The position numbers were made by a program, and so were the translations under genes. Source: Rhodothermales bacterium (GTDB lineage: Bacteria > Bacteroidota > Rhodothermia > Rhodothermales > UBA10348). Taken from it: a DNA stretch of 64,000 bases. The notes below the pieces were generated by a model, which saw only the letters and a list, made by a program, of their open reading frames with translations, searched no databases and had not been told where the DNA came from. Shown here one piece after another: positions 39,287-46,996 of this stretch (the stretch's first letter is position 1; each line of letters begins with the position of its first letter). The stretch covers positions 143,775-207,774 of the forward strand of contig JANQQV010000006.1 of assembly GCA_028284865.1 (NCBI GenBank), given 5' to 3'.

Positions 39287-39763
39287 ATGAGCAGCAGACG
39301 AGAAGCACGTGAGCGTGCCATGCAGGCCCTCTACGCCTTTACCATTGGAGGAGACGAAGCCACACACGTTCTTGAAACCGTGGTCGACGAGAAGTTGGGT
39401 GATGACGCCACGACCAAAGAATTCGCCAAAAAACTCTTCCTGGTCACCATGGACCTGTCCGACGAAGCCGATGCGTTGGTGAGCCGGCACACACAGAACT
39501 GGGATCTGGAGCGCATGGCCTGGATCGATCGACTGCTGCTCAGAATGGCCATCAGCGAGATGCTGCATTTTGAGGATATTCCGCCCAAGGTGTCGATCAA
39601 CGAAGCCATCGAAGTGGCCAAGCGCTACAGCACGGCAAAGAGTGGGAAGTTCATCAATGGAATCCTCGATGCGGTCCTGCTGGATCTGCACAAGGAAGGA
39701 CGGCTGAAGAAGAGCGGTCGCGGTCTGGTCGGCATGGATGCGCTGCTCGGAGGTCGCTCATGA
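39287..39763 (+). CDS. nusB: Transcription antitermination factor NusB
   Basis: The 158-residue protein matches NusB: RREARERAMQALYAF at the N terminus and the hallmark INEAIEVAKRYSTAKSGKFINGILDAV near the C terminus (seen as consecutive parts). NusB with S10 (NusE) supports antitermination on rRNA operons. It overlaps the next gene by four bases (ATGA). Confidence 0.95.
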   Translation: MSSRREARERAMQALYAFTIGGDEATHVLETVVDEKLGDDATTKEFAKKLFLVTMDLSDEADALVSRHTQNWDLERMAWIDRLLLRMAISEMLHFEDIPPKVSINEAIEVAKRYSTAKSGKFINGILDAVLLDLHKEGRLKKSGRGLVGMDALLGGRS

Positions 39764-40416
39764 GCATCATCGCGATTGGAGATGTCCACGGCTGTCCACT
39801 CTCGATGGACGCACTCATCGAAAAGCTGCAGCCCACGGCTGACGACACGTTGGTGTTCATCGGTGATTACATCGATCGTGGTCCTGACTCGAAGGGCGTG
39901 ATCGACCGACTCATTCGCCTGAAGGACCAGTACAACTGTGTTTTCCTGAAGGGCAATCATGAGGAACTCATCCTCGGATACCTGGATCGAGGGGAGTATG
40001 ACCTGTGGGCCATCAACGGCGGCATTCAGACGCTCGCCAGCTATGGCCTCGGTGGCGATGGTGCCCGCATCCCGGATGATCACGAGGCGTTCATTCGTGA
40101 GACTGAACTCTACTACGAGACGGAAGAATTCTTCTTTGTGCACGCTGGAATCCGTCCCACGCTGACCGTCGCCGAAAACGTTGCGGCGAACGATCCGATG
40201 GTTTTCCTCTGGGAGCGCGGCCACCTCAAAGTGACGGAAACGCCCTGGGAGAAGACGGTTGTGTGTGGACATACGCCCGTGTCCGATCCCGTCGATCGTC
40301 CTCACCTGATCAACATTGACACGGGTTGCGTCTTTTTCACGCACCCTCACCTGGGTCATCTGACGGCGGTCCGCTTGCCGGAGCGGGAGTTTGTGTCCGT
40401 GCCCTTCATGGGTTGA
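39760..40416 (+). CDS. PPP-family serine/threonine protein phosphatase (metallophosphoesterase)
   Basis: All three metal-binding signatures are intact: GDVHG (residues 7-11), GDYIDRG (about 34-40) and GNHEE (about 66-70), with later His residues in HAGIRP and CGHTPV. At 218 residues it resembles bacterial PrpA/lambda-type phosphatases or ApaH-like enzymes. Translationally coupled to nusB through an ATGA overlap. Confidence 0.9.
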   Translation: MSIIAIGDVHGCPLSMDALIEKLQPTADDTLVFIGDYIDRGPDSKGVIDRLIRLKDQYNCVFLKGNHEELILGYLDRGEYDLWAINGGIQTLASYGLGGDGARIPDDHEAFIRETELYYETEEFFFVHAGIRPTLTVAENVAANDPMVFLWERGHLKVTETPWEKTVVCGHTPVSDPVDRPHLINIDTGCVFFTHPHLGHLTAVRLPEREFVSVPFMG

Positions 40417-40438
40417 GGCTCGGGACTATCCCAGTCCC

Positions 40439-41014
40439 TCAGTAGTCGATCCAGACGCCGAGACGCATGGCCGGCCGGGTTGTCCCCAACTCAAGTAGCC
40501 AGCTCCAGCCACTGGTCCGCGCGGCGGTCATCCGGACAAAGGGCTCAACCACAAGTTCGAATCGGCGATTCCTTTCGGCGAAGTTCTCATCCGTATCAAA
40601 GGTGAGTCCTGGCCCGGCGCGCAAGCCCAGGTCGACATCGAATCCCCGATAGGCCGCACCCCCGATCAGCCGTTCGAATCCCAGCGTTCGGATCGAGACC
40701 GCCGGCATCAGGACAACGCGTGACCGTCGACCGCTGGTCCGGAAAAGGGGTTCTAGGTCGGCCAGCACCATCACTTCGCGTGTGTACACGGTCCGCGCGG
40801 AAACGAGGCCGATCTGCAGTCCATTTCCTCCAAGCGATGAAAGGGCTGCCTGGATCTGCGGACCCCACGGCGCCTGGATGAAGGAAACGGGATCTGTTTC
40901 ACCCTCCGAAATGTCCTGTGCAGCGGAGGGAAGGACCCACCCAACGATCAAAATCATGGCCATAACAAACCGGGTAGCGGCCCTGGTTGCGACCTTGGTT
41001 ACTTTTATGGCCAC
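40439..41014 (-). CDS. Exported protein, probable outer-membrane beta-barrel, unknown function
   Basis: The chosen GTG at 41014 gives a basic n-region, a hydrophobic core (MAMILIVGWVLPSAAQ) and a cleavage site. The frame is open to 41131 and no start has a good ribosome site. The mature part, about 160 residues, alternates hydrophobic and polar residues (RRSRVVLMPAVSIRTL; RGFDVDLGLRAGPGLTF) and ends in an aromatic residue, the pattern of small outer-membrane barrels. I do not recognise a specific family. Confidence 0.55.
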   Translation of the reverse strand: MAIKVTKVATRAATRFVMAMILIVGWVLPSAAQDISEGETDPVSFIQAPWGPQIQAALSSLGGNGLQIGLVSARTVYTREVMVLADLEPLFRTSGRRSRVVLMPAVSIRTLGFERLIGGAAYRGFDVDLGLRAGPGLTFDTDENFAERNRRFELVVEPFVRMTAARTSGWSWLLELGTTRPAMRLGVWIDY

Positions 41015-41234
41015 GACACCAGCGGCACGCCAAGGCCCTGGGTACAAAACGGCGAACGTGACGGCGTACGCATCCCTCGTCGCCCTCGACGGTACAGGAT
41101 TCGGGTGATCTTTATGATTGTTCAGAAACAATTGGATAGCGCCGGATTAACCGAGCGGTTCGAATTCCCCGTCCGCGGACACGGTGATTGGCGACCAAGT
41201 CGCGACCAATCCGTTCGCAAAATAGGATACAGAC

Positions 41235-42329
41235 ATGGCCCTTCGATGTGGCATTGTAGGACTTCCCAACGTAGGCAAGTCCACCCTCTTCAACGCGCTC
41301 AGCCAAGCCGGTGCCGAGTCGGCGAACTATCCCTTTTGCACGATCGAGCCAAACGTCGGGATGGTCTCCGTACCCGACGCGCGTCTTGACACCCTCTCGA
41401 AGCTGAACAATTCGGCCAAGACCGTTCCGACGACGATCGAGTTTGTCGACATCGCAGGTCTGGTTGAGGGAGCATCCAAAGGGGAGGGTCTGGGTAATCA
41501 GTTTCTGGGTCACATCCGGGAAGTGGACGCCATCATCCACGTGGTTCGGTGCTTCGACGACGAGAACGTGGTCCACGTCTCCGGATCCGTCGATCCATTG
41601 CGGGACATTGAGGTTATTGAAACAGAGTTGCTCCTCAAGGACCTGGAAGCCGTCGAGAAGCGCATCGACCGGACGCGAAAAGCAGCCAAAGGGGGAGACA
41701 AGAAGATTCAGGATGAGTTGGCATTCTACGAGCGCCTGCTCGGTCAGCTCTCGGACGGTACCCCTGTTCGCAGCATCGAGACCAATGACATCCAGGCTGA
41801 GTGGATGAAGTCGCTGTTCCTGCTCACGGCTAAGCCTGTTCTGTATGCGGCCAACGTCGGTGAAGACGATCTGCCGGATGGCAACAGCTTCGTCGAGACG
41901 GTCCGTGGCCGCGCAGATGAAGAAGGAGCTGGCGTGGTGATTGTCTCGGCCGATCTCGAAGCGCAGATCGCTGAGCTGGATCCAGACGAGAAAGAGCTCT
42001 TCCTCGAAGAGATGGGGCTCGCGTCATCAGGGCTGGATCGCCTGATTCGTGCTGCTTACGAATTGCTGGGCCTGATTACATTTTTCACCGCAGGGCCGAA
42101 AGAATCCCGTGCCTGGACACTGACCCGTGGCATGAAGGCGCCACAGGCTGCGGGGCAGATCCATACTGATTTCGAGCGCGGCTTCATTCGCGCCGAGACC
42201 ATCAAGTTTGACGATTACGTCTCCTACAAAGGCGAAGCCGGTGCGCGCGACGCGGGCGTGATGCGTTCAGAGGGCAAGGAATACACCGTCGTCGACGGTG
42301 ATGTGATTCTGTTCCGTTTCAACGTCTGA
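41235..42329 (+). CDS. ychF: Redox-regulated ATPase/ribosome-binding GTPase-like protein YchF
   Basis: The Obg-type nucleotide-binding domain begins at once with [17 protein letters not shown] (P-loop), then [19 protein letters not shown] (G3) and a coiled-coil insertion; the C-terminal TGS-like domain carries [14 protein letters not shown] and [12 protein letters not shown]. YchF binds ATP rather than GTP and associates with ribosomes. At 364 residues it is the standard length. Confidence 0.96.
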   Translation: MALRCGIVGLPNVGKSTLFNALSQAGAESANYPFCTIEPNVGMVSVPDARLDTLSKLNNSAKTVPTTIEFVDIAGLVEGASKGEGLGNQFLGHIREVDAIIHVVRCFDDENVVHVSGSVDPLRDIEVIETELLLKDLEAVEKRIDRTRKAAKGGDKKIQDELAFYERLLGQLSDGTPVRSIETNDIQAEWMKSLFLLTAKPVLYAANVGEDDLPDGNSFVETVRGRADEEGAGVVIVSADLEAQIAELDPDEKELFLEEMGLASSGLDRLIRAAYELLGLITFFTAGPKESRAWTLTRGMKAPQAAGQIHTDFERGFIRAETIKFDDYVSYKGEAGARDAGVMRSEGKEYTVVDGDVILFRFNV

Positions 42330-42383
42330 TCGTGTCAGAAGTCTGACGGCGAATCGCCAGCCAAACGCTCTTTGATTGGCTTG

Positions 42384-43061
42384 TCAATTCCGAAGACTTC
42401 CGAAGTAGACGGTCACGACAGGCGTCACGAACTGTGACGAAGGTGCCTTGATGGATTCCTCAAGGAGAGCAATGTCAGACGTGTATCGGGTGAATCGGTA
42501 ACCGAAGCGAACCCCGTAGCCCGGTGCGTTCATCGCGCCAAATCGAGCCCCGAAAGAGACCGACGCAGTCACACCGGTTTTGAGCGAGCCGTGTCGAAGT
42601 CCGCTCAGCACGTCATAGGTGACTTCGCCTTCGTCAAAGCGATCGTTCTCGTTCTCATCATCGAAATACGGGTATACCCATCCCAGTGCCGGTCCCGCGG
42701 ATACAGACAGGAACGGGCGGAAATTGGCTTCGATGCGGGAGGCGAACAATCGCCGTTCCACCCCGACTACTACAGGTATCTCGACCAGATAATTGGCCTT
42801 GTTGGGCACGTCACGACGTCCGAAGCGATCGAAGAAGGCGACTTCGCGCTCGTCCTTGACCGCACCGATGCTGGCTTCGAGCCGTATGCCCCACTGATGA
42901 TTCAGCGAGCCGGTCAGGAATCCGCCCAAGCCGAATCCGCTGTTGGTCAGAACCACTTCGCCGCCGCGACCAATGGCAGATCGCGAAGAATCCGGCTGCT
43001 GGCCCAGAGCCGGGGAGCACGCCAGCAACGTGATGACAATGATGAGGGAATAGCGGGGCAT
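42384..43061 (-). CDS. Exported outer-membrane beta-barrel protein (OmpW/PorT-like porin family)
   Basis: The 225-residue protein has a signal peptide (1-20, ending ALGQ) and about eight amphipathic strands (for example WGIRLEASIGAVKD, FLSVSAGPALGWVY) ending in VTPVVTVYFGSLRN, which fits an outer-membrane barrel. A DENENDRFDEGE loop could bind Ca2+ but may just be a surface turn. Exact family is uncertain. Confidence 0.65.
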   Translation of the reverse strand: MPRYSLIIVITLLACSPALGQQPDSSRSAIGRGGEVVLTNSGFGLGGFLTGSLNHQWGIRLEASIGAVKDEREVAFFDRFGRRDVPNKANYLVEIPVVVGVERRLFASRIEANFRPFLSVSAGPALGWVYPYFDDENENDRFDEGEVTYDVLSGLRHGSLKTGVTASVSFGARFGAMNAPGYGVRFGYRFTRYTSDIALLEESIKAPSSQFVTPVVTVYFGSLRN

Positions 43062-43198
43062 GGACGGGCGGTTGGTGCCTGCGCAGGATAAGCACCCGGC
43101 AAAACCGAATCGTTCCTGGTTTGTTCACCGCAGCAGACCAACCCCGCTGCGCTGTCGGGCGAGGCATCATCTCCTGGCTCACTTCGGCCTTTTTCTGC

Positions 43199-44464
43199 GT
43201 GGACTACCGGACCCTCATCGCCAAACGATACCTGACGAGCCCACGCTCGGTGTCCCTGATTTCCCGTATCACGGCGATTTCAGCGACAGGGGTTGCACTG
43301 GGAGTGGCCGCGCTGATCGTCGTTCTCTCGGTCCTGAACGGTTTTTTCGAGTTCGTTCGGGATATGCTGGTCTCGTACGATCCCCATGTGCGGATCGTAT
43401 CCGTCGAGGAGCGTGGTTTCCAGCCCGATGACAGCTTGATGGCGACCATCGAGGCCTGGCCCGGTGTTCGCTCCGCTGCGCCCTATGTGGAGGGCAAGGC
43501 GATGCTGCTGCATGACAGCCGATCAGACGTCAACAAAGTCGTCATCGTGCGCGGCATGGACGCCTCGACCTTGAATACGGACGATGGCGTCGTAGCGGGG
43601 ACAACGTTCGGGGAATTCAACCTCGATCGTGTGGATGGTCGTCCGGGCATCGTGATGGGACGGCGCCTTGGCGAGCGTCTTCTGATTTCGCCCGGCGGTG
43701 GCAGCGCGCCACCCAGTCGCGTGGCGTTGCTTTCGGCTCCCGCCATCGAGCGCATGGTGACTCGGGTGCTCAGTAGCTCACCCATTCGCCAGTTTGAGGT
43801 TCGCGGGCTGTTCCAGCTTGAAACCGTGTTCGATGAAAGTCACGTTTTCGTTGGTCTTCCCGAAGCGCAATCACTCTTCCGAATGGGAAGGTCTGTTTCA
43901 GGAATCGACGTGCGACTGGACGACCTGGATGATGCGGAAGCCTATCAGGAATGGTTGGCTTCCCAGCTTGACGCAGAACAGTATGAGGTCCTGACCTGGT
44001 ACGACCTGCAGAAGTCCCTCTATGATGTGATGCAGCTCGAGAAATGGGGTGCATCGGTTGTGCTATTCCTGATCGTGATCGTGGCTGCTTTCAACATCAT
44101 CGGTTCGTTGACCATGATCGTCATCGAAAAACGACGTGACGTGGGGGCGCTGCGCGCGATGGGGGTCTCAGCGAAGAATGTTCGACGCATCTTCCTGACC
44201 GAAGGAGCGCTGATCGGTCTGGTGGGCGCAGGCGCCGGGCTGGTTCTCGGCCTGCTACTGTCCTGGCTTCAACTGCAGTTTGGATTGGTATCCCTTCCCG
44301 GATCGGAGAGCTTTCTGATCGATGCCTATCCAGTCAGCATTCACCCGCTGGATATCGCGCTGGTGACGTTTGCGGCCCTTGGACTTTGTGTGGCAGCGGC
44401 CTGGTATCCGGCGCACCGTGCTGCAGCCATCGAGCCGGCTGTAGCGCTCAGGATGGACGGCTGA
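43199..44464 (+). CDS. LolC/LolE-type lipoprotein-release ABC transporter permease
   Basis: The protein has an N-terminal helix with the LolC/E signature (ISRITAISATGVALGVAALIVVLSVLNGF in outline), a periplasmic MacB-like domain, and three C-terminal FtsX helices (about 295-410) with IVIEKRRDVGALRAMG. Together with a LolD ATPase it extracts lipoproteins from the inner membrane; no ATPase gene is adjacent. GTG at 43199 matches the family's start; the frame extends to a TTG at 43121, which would add a non-homologous piece. Confidence 0.88.
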   Translation: MDYRTLIAKRYLTSPRSVSLISRITAISATGVALGVAALIVVLSVLNGFFEFVRDMLVSYDPHVRIVSVEERGFQPDDSLMATIEAWPGVRSAAPYVEGKAMLLHDSRSDVNKVVIVRGMDASTLNTDDGVVAGTTFGEFNLDRVDGRPGIVMGRRLGERLLISPGGGSAPPSRVALLSAPAIERMVTRVLSSSPIRQFEVRGLFQLETVFDESHVFVGLPEAQSLFRMGRSVSGIDVRLDDLDDAEAYQEWLASQLDAEQYEVLTWYDLQKSLYDVMQLEKWGASVVLFLIVIVAAFNIIGSLTMIVIEKRRDVGALRAMGVSAKNVRRIFLTEGALIGLVGAGAGLVLGLLLSWLQLQFGLVSLPGSESFLIDAYPVSIHPLDIALVTFAALGLCVAAAWYPAHRAAAIEPAVALRMDG

Positions 44465-44563
44465 GCACCATTCGGCGGCACGTTTGCGCCCCTCGAAGGG
44501 TGATAAAAGAGATCCTTCACCGAAAATCGGCAGAAATCCGGGGCTTTCCCATTGTGGATAACC

Positions 44564-44595
44564 TTGCGCACACCGGATTGAGGGCCGTATATTTG
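44564..44595 (+). promoter_or_regulatory. Bacteroidota-type promoter for the ribosomal protein cluster
   Basis: TATATTTG at 44588-44595 matches the -7 consensus TAnnTTTG exactly; TTG at 44564-44566 lies 21 bases upstream as a -33 element. Transcription would begin about 105 bp before rpmB. Confidence 0.6.
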
Positions 44596-44706
44596 CGGTT
44601 CTGTGCCGGTCACGCCCTTGAGAAACATGTTTCTCGGCGTCGGTACGAAGAATAACAAGGGACCCACCACCTCCCTGATACCACAGAACGCCAGACCCCC
44701 GGACTC

Positions 44707-44943
44707 ATGGCGAGAAGAGATGACATTACGGGCAAAGGCCCCGTCGCAGGAAACCACGTTTCCCACGCGCACAACAAAGCGAAGCGTCGCTTTGAAGTGA
44801 ACGTACAGAAGAAGCGCTTCTTCATTCCTGAAGAAAACCGCTGGGTAACGCTGAAAGTATCTGCGAAAACCCTGAAAACCATCAACAAGAAAGGCATCTC
44901 GGCCGTGCTCAAAGAAGCGCGCGCCAACGGGATGGCCGTCTGA
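44707..44943 (+). CDS. rpmB: 50S ribosomal protein bL28
   Basis: The 78-residue basic protein has the L28 pattern: DDITGKGPVAGNHVSHAHN at the N terminus, then KRRFEVNVQKKRFF and VSAKTLKTINKKG. The zinc-ribbon cysteines of some L28 forms are absent. First gene of a ribosomal cluster followed by rpmG and a DUF4295 gene, an arrangement conserved in Bacteroidota. Confidence 0.95.
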   Translation: MARRDDITGKGPVAGNHVSHAHNKAKRRFEVNVQKKRFFIPEENRWVTLKVSAKTLKTINKKGISAVLKEARANGMAV

Positions 44944-44960
44944 CGACAGGGTACTGATCC

Positions 44961-45131
44961 ATGGCAAAGAGTAAAGATGTCCGCTTGAAGGTCATCCTGG
45001 ATTGCACCGAAGCTCCCGGCACCTCCCGTTACGCGACGATGAAAAACCGTCGCAACACGCCGGATCGCCTTGAGCTCAAGAAGTACAATCCGGTCCTTCG
45101 CAAGCACACCATTCATCGGGAAACCAAGTAA
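44961..45131 (+). CDS. rpmG: 50S ribosomal protein bL33
   Basis: The 56-residue frame starts [15 protein letters not shown] and continues with [20 protein letters not shown], the L33 signature, ending in HRETK. Only one cysteine is present, so it is the zinc-free (C-minus) form. It begins 17 bp after rpmB and is too short for routine ORF cut-offs. Confidence 0.95.
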   Translation: MAKSKDVRLKVILDCTEAPGTSRYATMKNRRNTPDRLELKKYNPVLRKHTIHRETK

Positions 45132-45200
45132 GGGTTTTCCCACGTCGGCTCGAACGCTCAGGCTTTCGACTCCGGCGCCACCTGTTGACCGAAGTCAATC

Positions 45201-45374
45201 ATGGCAAAGAAGCAAAGTTTTGGCGATAAGGTTCTCGCACAGAAGCGAGAAGCCAAGAAGCTTGCCAAGATCGTCGTAGCTGAAAAGAAGGCGAATGGCC
45301 ACTACAGCTACAAGCACAAAATGGTGCACGTGGACGATCTTCAGGCAGAGCTTGCCGCCGCAAAAAACCAGTAG
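45201..45374 (+). CDS. DUF4295-type small protein
   Basis: The 57-residue, very basic protein begins MAKKQSFGDKVLAQKREAKK and ends in an acidic helix. Bacteroidota usually encode a DUF4295 protein immediately after rpmB-rpmG, and size, charge and position fit. Its role is not known; a ribosome-associated role is suggested by linkage. tRNA-Pro follows 22 bp downstream and may be co-transcribed. Confidence 0.75.
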   Translation: MAKKQSFGDKVLAQKREAKKLAKIVVAEKKANGHYSYKHKMVHVDDLQAELAAAKNQ

Positions 45375-45396
45375 GACGGGCCGGCCGTCCATCATT

Positions 45397-45471
45397 CGGG
45401 GTGTAGCGCAGCCCGGTTAGCGCATCTGCTTTGGGAGCAGAGGGTCGCAGGTTCGAATCCTGCCACCCCGA
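45397..45471 (+). tRNA. tRNA-Pro (UGG)
   Basis: A complete cloverleaf can be drawn: acceptor CGGGGTG with CACCCCG, anticodon stem TCTGC/GCAGA around the loop TTTGGGA (anticodon TGG, 45432-45434), and T arm GGTTCGAATCC. CCA is not encoded. Confidence 0.97.
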
Positions 45472-45475
45472 CATA

Positions 45476-45512
45476 AAGGTCGGTTCGTCCCGATGGGCGA
45501 ACCGACTTTTCT
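45476..45512 (+). terminator. Rho-independent terminator after tRNA-Pro
   Basis: A 9-bp stem (GTCGGTTCG with CGAACCGAC) flanked by AAAG and followed by TTTTCTTT. It closes the rpmB-rpmG-DUF4295-tRNA-Pro unit and separates it from the intron-containing tRNA. Confidence 0.88.
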
Positions 45513-45629
45513 TTGCGGTCCCGCAATCGACTCGAATCGATCGCCGACCGTTTCAGAACAGGGATGTATATTCCCGCCCGTTCTTTTACATCCTGCGCCC
45601 GTAGCTCAACCGGATAGAGCAGCGGACTT

Positions 45630-46269
45630 CAACAATAGGAGCCTTTGCAGAGAAACAGGAATCTGCAAAGTGGACGACACCGTTACGGTGAACCCTTCGA
45701 GGTGTCAACCTCATGGCAATACCGTGGAAACTTCCGGTCTCTCAATTTGGCATGGATGGATTCTTTCATCATACCAAGACTAAAGGAGACCTAGGAGTCC
45801 TGAAGGCGCAACTTGATTTAGCTCTACAAGGATACGTCGTATCGATTCCGCTGACCGAGCATGCACCGTTTGATTTGGTGATCTCAGATGAGACAACTTC
45901 GAAAACGGTTCAGGTCAAGACTCGGTCTTTGGACAAGCGCGGTGCTCTCGAAGTCAGACTGGCCTCAGTTTGGAAAGACTCTCGAGGCGTGCAACGTAGA
46001 CCGGCAGACCTGGTCGCTATCGATCTATACTGTATTTATTGTCCTGACACGGACGAGTGCTACTACATCAGACCCTGCCCCGGGTCGAAATCAATCAAGT
46101 TGCGGGTAAGGACTCCAAAGAATGGCCAACGCAAGCGAATTCGCATGGCAAAGGATCATCGGGAGGTTCCGTAGAGACTAAACGTGTCGCACCTGAGATG
46201 GTGAAGTTATAGTCCAGACCACAAACGTAGGACGCATGTCTTGCGGCAGCGAAAGCTGTAGTTGGTAAG
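45630..46269 (+). ncRNA. Group I self-splicing intron (IC3-like) in tRNA-Arg
   Basis: The conserved core can be folded by eye. P2: 45643-45651 with 45662-45670 (9 bp). P3: 45675-45680 with 46184-46189. P4: 45685-45689 with 45721-45725. P5: 45699-45703 with 45708-45712. P6: 45726-45729 with 46167-46170, and P6a: 45731-45735 with 46161-46165. P7: 46176-46180 (R element GTAGAGACTAAAC) with 46210-46214 (S element AAGTTATAGTCC). P8: 46190-46193 with 46200-46203. A GAAA-capped P9 hairpin is at 46247-46258. The homing endonuclease gene fills the P6a loop. Sequence blocks around P2, R, S and P9 resemble the Anabaena tRNA-Leu intron (IC3). Total length is 640 nt. Confidence 0.92.
45713..46174 (+). CDS. 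Intron-encoded PD-(D/E)XK homing endonuclease
   Basis: The 153-residue protein matches the small PD-(D/E)XK endonucleases of group I introns such as I-Ssp6803I: helix KTKGDLGVLKAQLDLALQG (about 22-40), then PFDLVI with Asp54 and VQVK with Gln67 and Lys69, the D...QxK variant active site. It would cut intron-less tRNA-Arg alleles to spread the intron. The coding region lies in the P6a loop, but its start codon overlaps the P4/P5 joining region and its stop codon overlaps the R element, so RNA structure and protein share bases. It is visibly more A+T-rich than neighbouring genes, consistent with transfer. A GAGG ten bases before the ATG may be the ribosome site. Confidence 0.88.
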   Translation: MAIPWKLPVSQFGMDGFFHHTKTKGDLGVLKAQLDLALQGYVVSIPLTEHAPFDLVISDETTSKTVQVKTRSLDKRGALEVRLASVWKDSRGVQRRPADLVAIDLYCIYCPDTDECYYIRPCPGSKSIKLRVRTPKNGQRKRIRMAKDHREVP

Positions 46270-46377
46270 CTAATCCGCAGGTTGCAGGTTCGAGTCCTGC
46301 CGGGCGTGCCATTTTCCATGGCGACGCCCGGAAAGCGAATCTGTAACACAGGTTGGAACGGGCGTACGTAGGAAGCT

Positions 46378-46448
46378 GGTGACGTGGCCGAGTGGCTAGG
46401 CAAGGGTCTGCAAAACCCTGTACGGCGGTTCGAATCCGCCCGTCACCT
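46378..46448 (+). tRNA. tRNA-Cys (GCA)
   Basis: Acceptor GGTGACG with CGTCACC, anticodon stem AGGGT/ACCCT around CTGCAAA (anticodon GCA, 46410-46412), and T arm GGTTCGAATCC. No CCA is encoded. It lies 66 bp after tRNA-Arg and is probably co-transcribed with it. Confidence 0.97.
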
Positions 46449-46451
46449 CAC

Positions 46452-46491
46452 AAAAATGCCCCGGGTCCGCAGGACCTTCGGGGCATTTTTT
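46452..46491 (+). terminator. Rho-independent terminator after tRNA-Cys
   Basis: The stem AAAAATGCCCCG/CGGGGCATTTTT contains an inner GGTCC/GGACC hairpin and ends in a run of T. It closes the tRNA-Arg/tRNA-Cys unit; the flanking A/T tracts could also let it work on the opposite strand for the 46538 gene. Confidence 0.9.
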
Positions 46492-46537
46492 GGTTTGCGG
46501 GAAGGATGAGAACTGAGCTCAAACCAGTAGGCATCCA

Positions 46538-46735
46538 CTACCCCCGCTTCAGGTGCTTGGTCTTTCGACCTGTCACGCGCTTACGCCACATCTTGAAGCT
46601 GGAAGTTTTTAGTTCACGCCGCATCAAGGCGATGACCTCGGATTCAGAAAGGCCCATGGTCGCTTCGATGGCGTCAAAGCTGACGTCATCCTGCCACGCC
46701 TTTTCAATGATGTCGCTTTTCTCTGACTCCGTCAT
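46538..46735 (-). CDS. DUF2805/TIGR03643-type small protein
   Basis: The 65-residue protein matches the family: EKAWQDDVSFDAIEATMGLS, then EVIALMRRELKTSSFKMWRK and a basic end (RKTKHLKRG). The shape, a short helix-turn-helix-like region with a basic tail, suggests nucleic-acid binding, but the function is unknown. It is complete, with both a start and a stop. Confidence 0.82.
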   Translation of the reverse strand: MTESEKSDIIEKAWQDDVSFDAIEATMGLSESEVIALMRRELKTSSFKMWRKRVTGRKTKHLKRG

Positions 46736-46996
46736 GAAGTGTCTTGTTTACCCTCAAGATTGCGCTGGTTGTGTGGAGAACAATCGCCCCGCGTTTCGCT
46801 CGGCGACTTCGATTTGGGGTGTCCCATCACGCCCAATCAGTTCGAGGCAAGCCTCAAGGAGGGCAGACTCCAAATTCAGTACTCGATTCGGGCGAAGAAT
46901 CGTGAGACTTCCTTTAAATCGGTCCAGCGGCGTTGATATCTGTCCGTTTTTGGGGTAGCCTCCCCGGTTTGCTTTTGTCACCACTACACGAGCATC

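Larger units (their letters stand above)
45595..46311 (+). tRNA. tRNA-Arg (UCU) interrupted by a group I intron
   Basis: The 5' exon (45595-45629) and 3' exon (46270-46311, including encoded CCA) join into a standard tRNA: acceptor GCGCCCG with CGGGCGT, anticodon stem GCGGA/TCCGC, loop CTTCTAA with anticodon TCT, and T arm GGTTCGAGTCC. The intron lies between the first and second anticodon bases (34/35), the same place as the classical tRNA-Leu(UAA) intron of cyanobacteria. The 5' exon ends in T and the intron ends in G, as required for group I splicing. Confidence 0.93.

Noticed and set aside
42330..42383. Small inverted repeats (TCAGAAGTCTGA; GGCGAATCGCC) after ychF considered as a terminator
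   Set aside because: The stems are short and no T-run follows.
44553..44561. Perfect DnaA-box match TGTGGATAA upstream of rpmB
   Set aside because: It is a single site without neighbours or an A+T-rich tract, so it is not evidence for an origin there.
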